This document shows positions 15,415 through 21,456 of a stretch of DNA of 26,690 nucleotides, one piece after another; within the stretch, counting starts at the first letter, position 1; the number at the start of each line of letters is the position of its first letter. The stretch is taken from the IMG/VR virus record IMGVR_UViG_3300022745_000129, positions 1 through 26,690 of that record; one strand, given 5' to 3'. A model generated the notes under the pieces. It was not told the origin of the DNA. It made no database searches and was given only the letters and a program-made list of their open reading frames with translations. The position numbers and the translations under genes were made by a program. The stretch comes from a virus.

Positions 15415-16044
15415 ATTAAATGCCCCTGGCGTCTCTTGCGCAATGCGTACCAGCTTGGGCAGGCTCTTTTTGTGGCAACAATCACAGTTCCCTTGATGGT
15501 CTTTCAATCCCAAGTCGAACGGCTGCTTCTTCCACCAATCTAAAATTTCCCACTTTAGAGTTGGCCAGATATGCATAAGTGGATACATCACGCCGAGTTT
15601 TGGCTTTGATCTGCGCGGTTCATCCAATCGAATGCCCTGCAAGATCTTGTAATCCTTCCAGCCGAGACCTTGAATAAAGCTACGGATAGGATTCGCTTTC
15701 AACTCCCGCGTGCAATGTAGATAGTTCATGTTGGCGATGCCGTACTTCTGGATCACAGCCTCGAACGGCTCGCCGTGTCTGCTTGCTGTCGCATGGTCAA
15801 CAATCTTGTGAGTACATCCAGTTCCGCGCTCGTTGACTACAGCTTCTACCCAAATAATTGGCAGGTTCCATTCTTCGGCGCAGCGGTGAACGAATAGCAG
15901 CGTTTCTTCACGCTCCTTGCCAGTGTTGGCGAAAACAACTATTAGCTCATTTGAATTAAACCAACCTTCCTCTAAGAGCTTCCATGTCATGTAAGCAGAA
16001 GATCGTCCACCTGAAAAGCTGACCAAGAATCGCTCACTCCCCAT
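15397..16044 (-). CDS. PAPS reductase-like PP-loop protein, C-terminus cut short
   Basis: The 215-residue protein has the PP-loop SFSGGRSSAYM (residues 9-19), VVFANTGKEREETL (36-49), LHCTRELK (109-116), GIRLDEPRR (137-145) and GNCDCCHKK (185-193). These are hallmarks of phage members of the PAPS reductase/adenine nucleotide alpha hydrolase superfamily, which activate substrates with ATP; the substrate here is unknown. Family members usually continue some 40-60 residues after the cysteine motif, with a tryptophan-rich and then basic segment. Here the frame ends at GAFNGNYIH inside operator-like site 3. The start ATG has GGAAGG upstream and overlaps the previous gene by eleven bases. Confidence 0.78.
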   Translation of the reverse strand: MGSERFLVSFSGGRSSAYMTWKLLEEGWFNSNELIVVFANTGKEREETLLFVHRCAEEWNLPIIWVEAVVNERGTGCTHKIVDHATASRHGEPFEAVIQKYGIANMNYLHCTRELKANPIRSFIQGLGWKDYKILQGIRLDEPRRSKPKLGVMYPLMHIWPTLKWEILDWWKKQPFDLGLKDHQGNCDCCHKKSLPKLVRIAQETPGAFNGNYIH

Positions 16045-16351
16045 TCCCCACCTTCCCCTCCAGCTTTCGGAGCGCATCGTCTGCTGCATTATACGCCCTG
16101 TCAATTAGTGCATCACCTTCCTTATTCGAACTGCCGGGAAAGTACCTCAACTCAGCTTGGCATAGGCGCAGGGCTTCCACCAACTCTTCAATCACCGGCA
16201 CCAGCTTGGCATGGTGAGCGGAGAGTTCGTCGGCGGCTTTCCGCATTCCCTCAACGTAATCTCTCTCCCAACTTGGCTCCATGCTCCCAATGGGTAACTT
16301 GCGCCATTTCTCCGCCAACCCCCCGTCCAGCAGCTTGGCTATGTCCATCAT
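16034..16351 (-). CDS. Hypothetical helical protein
   Basis: This 105-residue protein is helical throughout, beginning MMDIAKLLDGGLAEKWRKLP and continuing with LVPVIEELVEALRLCQAELR. GGAGAAACC precedes the double ATG, and the first ATG overlaps the upstream stop as ATGA. Small helical proteins of this sort are frequent in phage early operons. No family recognised. Confidence 0.6.
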   Translation of the reverse strand: MMDIAKLLDGGLAEKWRKLPIGSMEPSWERDYVEGMRKAADELSAHHAKLVPVIEELVEALRLCQAELRYFPGSSNKEGDALIDRAYNAADDALRKLEGKVGNGE

Positions 16352-17091
16352 GGTTTCTCCTTTGGCTGCGCTGCCCTGCCAGTCCCACCGCAGGCGGTGC
16401 AGCAACCAATGTCACCAGTGAGTGACTGCGTTGCGCCGAGAGCGCGGATGGCCTCGTGGATTTCCTTGTGTTTCTTCAGCATCAATTGGCGTTCTGGCCC
16501 GCCCCAATCGCCAATCGCATCGCTTACCGCATCTAATGCCATCTCCAGCCCCTTCTCGATCCCGCGCTGCTCGGCGGCCATGCTAATTTTACGTTCTCGT
16601 TTGTCCCACCAAGTACCATCTACGCCAGCAAGTGCCCGTCCAGCATCCTCTACCGATGAATTCCCTTGCGGCGTATCCACAAAAACATTGGCACTGTTAG
16701 TGCGAACGATAGAGCCCCGTAGAACGCCATCACTTTGAGAAGCAGCAGCATTTTTCCCTCCTTGCCGTCCAACATCGGCTTGGGCTGGCTGCCACATCGA
16801 TTGAATCGCACGGCGGACAATCGTACGTACTTCGGACCATTGTTCAGCCGTCCAATCGCTGCCAAAAAAATCTAAGTCCACACTTAGCCATCGTTCGAAG
16901 CGTCCTGCCGCTTTATCCAACCAAGCATCAGCGGCGTTGAATAGATTCGCCACCAATTCCGTCACTTGCCCCGGAGCGGATGCGGGGAGCACGCGAGCGC
17001 AAATATCGCAATCCTCATGGAAATAGATTCGATGCTTTCTGCATACGCGGATTAGGTCCTGCCCCGCTTCTAGCTTCGTTTGTTCGCTCAT
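16348..17091 (-). CDS. Hypothetical protein with terminal cysteine cluster
   Basis: The 247-residue product has three parts. Residues 1-35 carry CRKH and CDIC, a possible zinc site. Residues 40-190 are a helical and low-complexity middle, with WLSVDLDFFGSDWTAEQWSE. The end has IGCCTACGGTGRA, similar to a half CxxCxGxG zinc repeat. It is coupled at both ends by ATGA overlaps. No enzyme motif is seen. Function unknown. Confidence 0.58.
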   Translation of the reverse strand: MSEQTKLEAGQDLIRVCRKHRIYFHEDCDICARVLPASAPGQVTELVANLFNAADAWLDKAAGRFERWLSVDLDFFGSDWTAEQWSEVRTIVRRAIQSMWQPAQADVGRQGGKNAAASQSDGVLRGSIVRTNSANVFVDTPQGNSSVEDAGRALAGVDGTWWDKRERKISMAAEQRGIEKGLEMALDAVSDAIGDWGGPERQLMLKKHKEIHEAIRALGATQSLTGDIGCCTACGGTGRAAQPKEKP

Positions 17092-17342
17092 GGCTTCACA
17101 CTCTCATCGAGGACTTCTTTCGGCAATGGCGCGAATAGCTCCTTCCGCCTTTGTTCTAATTCCTTGTTTCGGCGTTCATATCCCCGCTTCTCGGCAACCT
17201 TGCGCTCCGCCTCCTTCAACGTGCGTGCGCGGCGCAGGGCAACAATAATCCGTTCCTTTATGTGGAATGGTCTCTTCTGCTCAAGACGGAGAAGTCTTTC
17301 CGTTGTCCGTTCCGCCCAATCCGGCTTGTGCTTTTGCGTCAT
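17088..17342 (-). CDS. Small highly charged helical protein
   Basis: The 84-residue protein is rich in Arg, Lys and Glu and likely forms one long helix or coiled coil (ERIIVALRRARTLKEAERKV). It is coupled by ATGA on both sides. A nucleic-acid-binding or adaptor role is possible. No family recognised. Confidence 0.55.
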   Translation of the reverse strand: MTQKHKPDWAERTTERLLRLEQKRPFHIKERIIVALRRARTLKEAERKVAEKRGYERRNKELEQRRKELFAPLPKEVLDESVKP

Positions 17343-17533
17343 AGGCGCACCGTCAAATTCGCAGCCCTACACCGTTGGCACTTGAGTTTCACTTTCGAGA
17401 GCGGAACGCCCTGACGGATCAATAACGCCTCTATGTCGCCGCAATTTGGACATTCCCCGGTTGCGCTGTAGGCATTTTCCGGCCATTCGTCGCCGAAGCG
17501 CACTTTGAAACCCACTTTCATTTGTTCAGTCAT
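17339..17533 (-). CDS. Small zinc-ribbon protein
   Basis: The 64-residue product has CPNC and CQRC pairs 24 residues apart, a plain zinc-ribbon pattern. Flanking residues are beta-prone, and the C-terminus is ANLTVRL. The ATG overlaps the upstream stop as TGATG. Such mini zinc ribbons are common phage proteins that bind nucleic acid or host polymerase subunits; the target here is unknown. Confidence 0.6.
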   Translation of the reverse strand: MTEQMKVGFKVRFGDEWPENAYSATGECPNCGDIEALLIRQGVPLSKVKLKCQRCRAANLTVRL

Positions 17534-17715
17534 CACTCAGCCCCTTTCTCGCGGCCCATCAGAAGGATGCTCACGTGTCTCTGTTCGTTTTTTTGTCCAC
17601 AACGCACACAGAATCCAATCTCGAATTTATGCTCAGGCCAGCGGCAGCGCATTTCAATCCAGTCACCCTTGCCAAAATTTTCAAGCAGTATGCGATGTTT
17701 AGGACAAACGGCCAT
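17533..17715 (-). CDS. Small zinc-binding protein
   Basis: This 60-residue protein starts MAVCPKHRILLENFGKGDWI and ends with CVRCGQKNEQRH. CPKH, a mid-region Cys plus His, and CVRC could form one zinc site. GGAGGAGC precedes the ATG at good spacing. It belongs to the row of very small cysteine-containing genes in this region. Function unknown. Confidence 0.58.
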   Translation of the reverse strand: MAVCPKHRILLENFGKGDWIEMRCRWPEHKFEIGFCVRCGQKNEQRHVSILLMGREKGAE

Positions 17716-17733
17716 CACGCTCCTCCGCGCTCG

Positions 17734-17904
17734 CTAGGCTGCTCTCCGCAATGCGCGGAGTTGCTTCGCTAAACAAATATGCTCACGCTTTCTTCCTGCT
17801 TGATCTTGGATATTCCAACTCAATCGGTGAGCGGCATCGAGTTGTGCCCGGATTTTTCTCCATAAATAGTCGCGCACTTTTTCGCGTTCAGTTCGGCGTC
17901 TCAT
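17734..17904 (-). CDS. Small basic hypothetical protein
   Basis: The 56-residue product begins MRRRTEREKVRDYLWRKIRA and is basic and helical throughout. GGAGCAACAA lies ahead of the ATG, giving good support for translation despite its size. It ends in TAG. The N-terminus overlaps the stop of a tiny upstream frame as ATGA. No family recognised. Confidence 0.55.
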   Translation of the reverse strand: MRRRTEREKVRDYLWRKIRAQLDAAHRLSWNIQDQAGRKREHICLAKQLRALRRAA

Positions 17905-18005
17905 TTGTTGCTCCTTTCCGTCCCGCCTGTCAGGGGCGCTCGCTCGTTAGCTGCAAGCCCACGCGCCAGCTTCCGGGCTACTGCGCTAAAGAACGGCACA
18001 TACAT
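17901..18005 (-). CDS. Very small possible gene
   Basis: A 34-residue frame starts MYVPFFSAVARKLARGLAAN and its stop overlaps the next gene's ATG as ATGA. Apart from that coupling, evidence is thin: no clear ribosome-binding site. The stretch from here to the next upstream gene (about 66 bases) shows nothing else. Confidence 0.35.
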   Translation of the reverse strand: MYVPFFSAVARKLARGLAANERAPLTGGTERSNK

Positions 18006-18071
18006 GGATTACATTTACATTGTGGACATGCACTCACTGAGCATCACCGTCCTTCCTCGCGCTGATGGCGC

Positions 18072-18254
18072 TCACTTGCTCGCATCGTAACGGACGACGC
18101 GATACTTGATTCCTTTCAAGGCAGGTTTGGCTTCGCGCGATCTGCGCTCTTTCCACGCTTCTCTGATATGCAAGAACCCTACGCCACCAGCGGCTACCAC
18201 CCAACCGAGTCTGTCGTTTAGTAACTCTACCACCCACACGCTCCGTCGCTTCAT
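18072..18254 (-). CDS. Small hypothetical protein
   Basis: This 60-residue protein starts MKRRSVWVVELLNDRLGWVV and ends YRVVRYDASK, a short alpha/beta protein of a kind frequent in phage early regions. A GAGGTGA site precedes the ATG. A GTG one codon earlier is an alternative start. A longer overlapping minus-strand frame is a shadow with poor protein character. Function unknown. Confidence 0.6.
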   Translation of the reverse strand: MKRRSVWVVELLNDRLGWVVAAGGVGFLHIREAWKERRSREAKPALKGIKYRVVRYDASK

Positions 18255-18257
18255 CAC

Positions 18258-18456
18258 TCACCTCGTTGACACTTCTCGTAACTGGCTCTTGCCGCACTCT
18301 TCACACTCACGGCGCTGGACTTCGTACTTGCCGACCGTGCGCTGTTCCTCCGGGGGCAACGAAACGCCCGTCAGTGGGTCGTGGGAGCGGAGTAAGTCCC
18401 CGCTAGATTGCAGCGTCCATTTCCCCCCACTTATGATTCCACGGCCAACAAGTCAT
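18258..18456 (-). pseudogene. Small zinc-binding protein gene, frameshifted in a G run
   Basis: The frame starts MTCWPWNHKWGE with GGAG seven bases upstream and stops after 17 codons. A run of six G lies at 18,423-18,428. With five G the frame continues as HKWGKWTLQSSGD and ends with RRECEECGKSQLREVSTR, giving a coherent 65-residue protein. The WPWNHKW start and CEEC pair near the end resemble a known type of small phage zinc protein. The frame joins the next gene closely. Either this is a sequence error in a homopolymer, a recent mutation, or a frameshift site. Confidence 0.6.
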
Positions 18457-18734
18457 TGCTCATCTCCAAGGGTTGTCAGTGCGATGCTCGCTACTCTATT
18501 GAGCACGTGACGTTGACATTCAGGTTTCCAGTGTCTCGCTGTTGCATTGAGATTAAACTGTTGGCCTCGCCCGCCATCGTTGCGAGCACCGCACTCACAG
18601 CCCTGAATGTGGCCCGGCTGGCTGGCTGCGCGGCTTTTCGCACGGACGCCCAGCTATACAGCAACGCTCGACGCTACCCGTGAGACAACCAACCGGGCCT
18701 TTCGCGGTAGACAGCGATGCACCGCGAAACTCAA
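18453..18734 (-). CDS. Small Cys/His protein gene with in-frame TAG
   Basis: One reading frame of 93 codons starts with TTG overlapping the HNH stop (TTGA) and ends with TGA overlapping the next ATG (ATGA). It is broken only by TAG at codon 27 (18,654-18,656). The part after TAG has GCECGARNDGGRG, then HWKPECQRHVLNRV, a plausible zinc-binding set. The double coupling suggests a single gene, now interrupted or read through. A competing frame on the same strand spans 18,595-18,807 and cannot be fully excluded. No family recognised. Confidence 0.42.
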
Positions 18735-19105
18735 TTTCTCTTCTCCGGCCACGGCACTCGTCTATCCAATAGCGAGTGATGGGGCCGACACAATGCTTGT
18801 AGAGCACTTAAGTTGTCATCCCGCCGCTTCGAGCGCAAAGTTGTATGATGTGGGTCTGCGCAGGATTCCCGGCACCGTATCCCGCCAGCGATATATTCGC
18901 ATTGCCCTCCGCACCGTTCCCAGAGTTCTTCTTTGCGCTTTTTCCAGTCTGCTCCATGCAAGACTTCTGACCCATCGCGCCTGCAAAATGTCCTCGGGTC
19001 AGTGTAGCCCCGAATCGCTTTCAAATCTTCTGCTCGGTCGCTGCATCTACAGCCCCTACTGACCGTTCGTTTAGGTTTCGGAAACTTGAGACAGACTGGT
19101 ACCAT
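18731..19105 (-). CDS. HNH endonuclease
   Basis: This 124-residue protein has a compact HNH layout: ELWERCGGQCEY (Cys65, Cys69), CADPHHTTLRSKRRDDNLSA (about 82-101) and LCRPHHSLLD (105-114). The paired cysteines hold a zinc ion, and the DPHH histidine with the later Asn-Leu and His form the metal-binding nuclease site. Such proteins nick or cut DNA as homing-type or accessory nucleases. GGAG-AAAAC before the ATG supports the start, which overlaps the previous gene by 35 bases. Confidence 0.8.
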   Translation of the reverse strand: MVPVCLKFPKPKRTVSRGCRCSDRAEDLKAIRGYTDPRTFCRRDGSEVLHGADWKKRKEELWERCGGQCEYIAGGIRCRESCADPHHTTLRSKRRDDNLSALQALCRPHHSLLDRRVPWPEKRN

Positions 19106-19238
19106 GTTTTCTCCGCCATTCCTGAAATCCTATCTTTTTGCAAATTCGACATTGGTTCTCTCTCCGCGTCCGGCACTTCCCGCACAAGCAGCGTGGGCTG
19201 TGCTTTCCAGAATCATCGAGAATGGGCTTGCCTTTCAT
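19071..19238 (-). CDS. Small cysteine-knuckle protein, long paralogue
   Basis: The 55-residue product starts MKGKPILDDSGKHSPRCLCG and continues with KCRTRRENQCRICKK. Three CxxC-like pairs in 25 residues suggest one or two zinc knuckles in a basic protein. Its first 27 residues are clearly related to the 30-residue gene near 20.2 kb, so the two arose by duplication or share a common ancestor. The ATGA overlap with the upstream nuclease gene fixes the start. Function unknown; nucleic acid binding is likely from the charge. Confidence 0.6.
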   Translation of the reverse strand: MKGKPILDDSGKHSPRCLCGKCRTRRENQCRICKKIGFQEWRRKHGTSLSQVSET

Positions 19239-19579
19239 GCTATGCACCGCTGGGTGGGCACTTGCCCGCGATACAAATGCTCCGCGAGGAATGCTTTTGC
19301 CCTGCCGTTGAGAACGTCCTCTGTCGTGAATCGGAGCAGCCGCCAGCCAAGCATCGTTCCCTGATTCGCCTTGTCGCAATCGGCTTGATACCCTGTGCCG
19401 CGTGTGTGCCGCCCCGCAGACCATGTGCTGCCCATGATTTCTATGGCGATGCGATGGTCCGTCAGCGCGAAATCCCAGCGCCAGCGGCGAGACTCATGGA
19501 AGCGAACCTCCGTCTCGAAGGCCAGCTTGAGTTCTCGGAGATGCTTCGCCAAAAGAATCTCAGGTGCGCTCTTGCTCAC
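19235..19579 (-). CDS. PD-(D/E)XK nuclease-like protein (Vsr/DUF559 type)
   Basis: The 114-residue protein has WRWDFAL (Asp36), IAIEIMG (Glu47), then GRHTRGTGYQADCDK (56-70) and LGWRLLRFTTEDV (77-89). This order, with a strongly conserved GW-x-LLRF strand near the end, is that of small phage nucleases related to Vsr and DUF559 proteins, which cut DNA at mismatches or branches. The lysine normally following the E-x-K motif is not seen; another residue may replace it. The start is GTG with AGGTGA upstream. Confidence 0.75.
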   Translation of the reverse strand: MSKSAPEILLAKHLRELKLAFETEVRFHESRRWRWDFALTDHRIAIEIMGSTWSAGRHTRGTGYQADCDKANQGTMLGWRLLRFTTEDVLNGRAKAFLAEHLYRGQVPTQRCIA

Positions 19580-19589
19580 GTAACTTCAC

Positions 19590-19676
19590 CTAGTTTCTTT
19601 CCATTTTCGCGCATTCAGCTCCGGCGGTCGTTGATGACTGTGGGGCTGGGCATCTTACTTTGCTTTCTTCGTTCAT
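19590..19676 (-). CDS. Possible 28-residue peptide gene
   Basis: A strong GGAGAAACG site precedes an ATG opening the frame MNEESKVRCPAPQSSTTAG. The ribosome-binding site is the main evidence. In another frame over the same bases, MPSPTVINDRRS is followed by an in-frame TGA and MRENGKKLGEVT, whose stop overlaps the nuclease GTG. So the real coding frame in this short region is unclear. Confidence 0.33.
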   Translation of the reverse strand: MNEESKVRCPAPQSSTTAGAECAKMERN

Positions 19677-19688
19677 CGTTTCTCCTTT

Positions 19689-19943
19689 TTAGTTTCTATC
19701 CGCTGACACTTGGTCAGGTGGGTTACATCTAATAAACTCTTGCATGGCCTTCACCATGTAGGCTCGCTGCGCATTGCTAATCCAAGTGAATTCTGGCCCG
19801 TCGAACGAGAAAATCATCAGCGCAAAGCCCTACTTCTCATCACACTTCTGCCCGAATCGCTCGAACGCGCGACCGAGCGCAGCGGCAATATCGCTTCCAC
19901 ATGCTTCCATAGCCCGGAGCCGTTCTCCGTCCATTTCTCTCAT
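19689..19943 (-). CDS. Conserved-looking phage protein gene with in-frame TAG
   Basis: One frame of 84 codons starts MREMDGERLRAMEACGSDIA at an ATG overlapping an upstream stop (ATGA). At codon 38 there is TAG (19,830-19,832), then it continues GFALMIFSFDGPEFTWISNA with AQRAYMVKAMQEFI to a TAA. The helical start plus the GFALMIFxFDGPE and YISNAxR-type part form a single known-looking small phage protein. Most likely one gene with a nonsense codon. Translation could also restart at the ATG four codons after TAG. Function unknown. Confidence 0.55.
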
Positions 19944-20044
19944 CGCCTTCCCCCTTCCCGCACTAGAATCCCGTCGCTCACAACTGGCTCAAGTACCGAT
20001 GGCCCAATTTCTCCTGCCGCATCCGGTAGTTCGTCGGCAAGCAC
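19940..20044 (-). CDS. Possible overlapping small gene
   Basis: A 34-residue frame from GTG reads MLADELPDAAGEIGPSVLEP and ends EGGRR, with its TGA overlapping the next ATG as ATGA. It overlaps the end of the zinc-protein gene in another frame by 67 bases. A shorter version could start at the GTG overlapping that gene's stop (GTGA), giving 13 residues. Protein-like composition and coupling are the only support. Confidence 0.33.
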   Translation of the reverse strand: MLADELPDAAGEIGPSVLEPVVSDGILVREGGRR

Positions 20045-20214
20045 TGTTCCGTCCCTGCTTCCACCCACGGGCAGCCTTTGCGCGGGCAGCGCCACACAAT
20101 TCGCGTTGCTCGCCGCGCACAGTCTGCTTGTCCATACCGGCTGCCTGTAAACGGCACGCGCTCCTCATGGGCTACCATGCGACAGGAATGAATCCGACAG
20201 TGTGGAACTTTCAC
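19978..20214 (-). CDS. Small zinc-binding protein
   Basis: The 78-residue product from a GTG start contains CRIHSC near the N-terminus, then VPFTGSRYGQADCARRATRI and VWRCPRKGCPWVEAG. The last is a compact zinc-knuckle motif seen in small phage and Com-like proteins. GTG overlaps the upstream stop (GTGA) with GAGAGG ahead, preferred over an ATG lacking such a site. Likely nucleic acid binding; exact role unknown. Confidence 0.6.
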   Translation of the reverse strand: MKVPHCRIHSCRMVAHEERVPFTGSRYGQADCARRATRIVWRCPRKGCPWVEAGTEQCLPTNYRMRQEKLGHRYLSQL

Positions 20215-20303
20215 GGCTGCCTCTCTCGCCGCGCCCGGCAAGTCACACACAAACACTTTGGAGAGTGCTTGCCGTTCTTGTCGAGCAAAGGTCTGCCTTT
20301 CAC
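20211..20303 (-). CDS. 30-residue cysteine-knuckle protein, short paralogue
   Basis: The product is MKGRPLLDKNGKHSPKCLCV followed by TCRARRERQP. It matches the N-terminal half of the 55-residue gene at 19.1 kb in more than half its positions. A single C-x-C-x2-C set remains, with nearby His as possible fourth ligand. The start is GTG, overlapping the stop of the replication gene (GTGA), and its own stop overlaps the next GTG. Confidence 0.55.
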   Translation of the reverse strand: MKGRPLLDKNGKHSPKCLCVTCRARRERQP

Positions 20304-21058
20304 AGCCGCGTCACCTTGTAGGCTTGCTGCGCCTCTATCTTTTCGATCTCGCGCTTGTGCGCGAAAAATCGCCCCGGCACTTTTACCTTGGCCCGCTGGC
20401 ATAGCTCGATTGTTCGCTCCATCGCATCCGCCCATGAATCACTCCCTTTGTGCCGGGCAAACTCAGCCGACCAGTAGGCTCTGAAGGTTTTGCTTCCGAA
20501 TGGTTCACAACCAATCGCTTGAAACGCGAGGGAGGTGGTGGCGGCCTCCGCCGCCTCTACTTCTACTTCTCCCTCTACTTCTCCCTCTATCGCGCACCTT
20601 TCCGTGTTTTCCGTAGTAACTTTAGGTGTAACTTTAGGTGTAACTTTAGCCGCACCTTTTCGTGTCTTGCGTTGCCGCATGTACTCAGACTGGTACCGTT
20701 CCCAACTGAGAATCCTGACGACATAGAGCGCAGGTTCCTCTCTCCGGGTCATTATCACTTCTACTTTTCCTTGTGACTGGAAAAGATTCAGTGTCTCCAA
20801 AACGTTCACCGACGGGTCACCCAGAATGCCCTCATACCGCGACACCGGATAGCCGAAAAACCCATTGTTTTCGCTGTTTGCGCAGATAACACCAGGCACC
20901 CGCGAACGGCCAGCCAGGGTCAAAAGGTCAACCCAGAAGGCCCGCTGCGCGCCGGTCATCTCGTAGCGAGTGCTTCCGTCAAGCCACTCCCCCACCCAAA
21001 GTTTGACCCAACTCCTGCCCTTAGACCTATAGGTTGACGGTGCGCTCATTGTGCGCAT
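20300..21058 (-). CDS. Replisome-organizer-like protein
   Basis: This 252-residue protein begins with a winged-helix-like region (VGEWLDGSTRYEMTGAQRAF, then ENNGFFGYPVSRYEGIL), as found in phage replisome organizers that open the origin and load helicase. A central low-complexity linker has KVTPKVTPKVT and EGEVEGEVEVE, encoded by short DNA repeats. The C-terminal part (residues about 175-250) is helical and could contact partner proteins. Two starts are possible: the first ATG with AGG upstream, or the second three codons later, which would suit a leaderless mRNA. It heads a new transcription unit. Confidence 0.62.
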   Translation of the reverse strand: MRTMSAPSTYRSKGRSWVKLWVGEWLDGSTRYEMTGAQRAFWVDLLTLAGRSRVPGVICANSENNGFFGYPVSRYEGILGDPSVNVLETLNLFQSQGKVEVIMTRREEPALYVVRILSWERYQSEYMRQRKTRKGAAKVTPKVTPKVTTENTERCAIEGEVEGEVEVEAAEAATTSLAFQAIGCEPFGSKTFRAYWSAEFARHKGSDSWADAMERTIELCQRAKVKVPGRFFAHKREIEKIEAQQAYKVTRL

Positions 21059-21086
21059 ATTACCTATTTAGTGACGCGAAAGTCAA
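21057..21086 (-). promoter_or_regulatory. Candidate promoter of the replication gene
   Basis: On the minus strand TTGACT and TAATAT are 18 bases apart. The -10 element overlaps the first ATG, so transcription would begin at or near the second ATG, seven bases on, giving an mRNA with little or no leader. Confidence 0.42.
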
Positions 21087-21098
21087 GCGAAAAAATGT

Positions 21099-21110
21099 AC
21101 TAGTACTAGT
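21099..21110. promoter_or_regulatory. Twelve-base palindrome upstream of promoter
   Basis: ACTAGTACTAGT is a perfect palindrome built of two copies of ACTAGT. It lies 12 bases ahead of the candidate -35 element, in the about 70-base gap between two genes, and could bind the winged-helix protein next door or a host regulator. Confidence 0.38.
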
Positions 21111-21127
21111 CATTACTCTTACGTCGC

Positions 21128-21370
21128 TCATGCCGCCGTTTCCTTTCGCTGCTCATCTAGCAAGCGGTACGTGCAAATCCTAGTCTTACCCCGCCACTGC
21201 TCGGACATCTCGATCTCGTAGCCTTGCTTGCGTAGCTCGAAAATCCTGCGAGTCACAGACAAGATATTTAGCTCTGGGCCGATCTGCCAGGTCGTAGCCG
21301 GGCCGCGCTGCAAGCGTTCCAGGATACGGGCGGATTGGGATTGGCGAGTCACCAAATCCCTCCGTGCCAT
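21128..21370 (-). CDS. Winged-helix DNA-binding protein
   Basis: The 80-residue product has an N-terminal helix (SQSARILERLQRG), then TTWQIGPELNILSVTRRIFE as helix-turn-helix and RKQGYEIEMSEQWRGKTRIC as the wing. This layout matches short phage helix-turn-helix proteins that choose between alternatives in early gene control. ATG is chosen, overlapping the membrane peptide gene by 22 bases; a GTG nine codons earlier is possible. It stops about 70 bases before the replication gene, whose promoter region it may control. Confidence 0.65.
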   Translation of the reverse strand: MARRDLVTRQSQSARILERLQRGPATTWQIGPELNILSVTRRIFELRKQGYEIEMSEQWRGKTRICTYRLLDEQRKETAA

Positions 21371-21456
21371 AGTATCAGCGCCGCTCCGTAGCCGCACACC
21401 GCCAGCAGGTACAAAGCCCAGCGGAGCAAATCTCGCTCTGTGACTTCGCGGATCAT
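21349..21456 (-). CDS. 35-residue membrane peptide
   Basis: The product starts MIREVTERDLLRWALYLLAV and continues CGYGAALILWHGGIW, giving one transmembrane helix of about 22 residues with an acidic/basic N-terminal part. Its ATG overlaps the upstream membrane gene's stop as ATGA. The pair could be small holin-like or inhibitor proteins, but this early-region location makes lysis uncertain. Confidence 0.55.
   Translation of the reverse strand: MIREVTERDLLRWALYLLAVCGYGAALILWHGGIW

Noticed and set aside
13560-15450. Terminal inverted repeats and target duplication of the transposase element
   Set aside because: I compared both flanks by eye and found no matching ends; only the operator-like motif recurs.
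16348-20044. Genetic code with TAG read as glutamine
   Set aside because: TAG ends several genes directly before good starts, and the long genes have no internal TAG, so general recoding is not supported.
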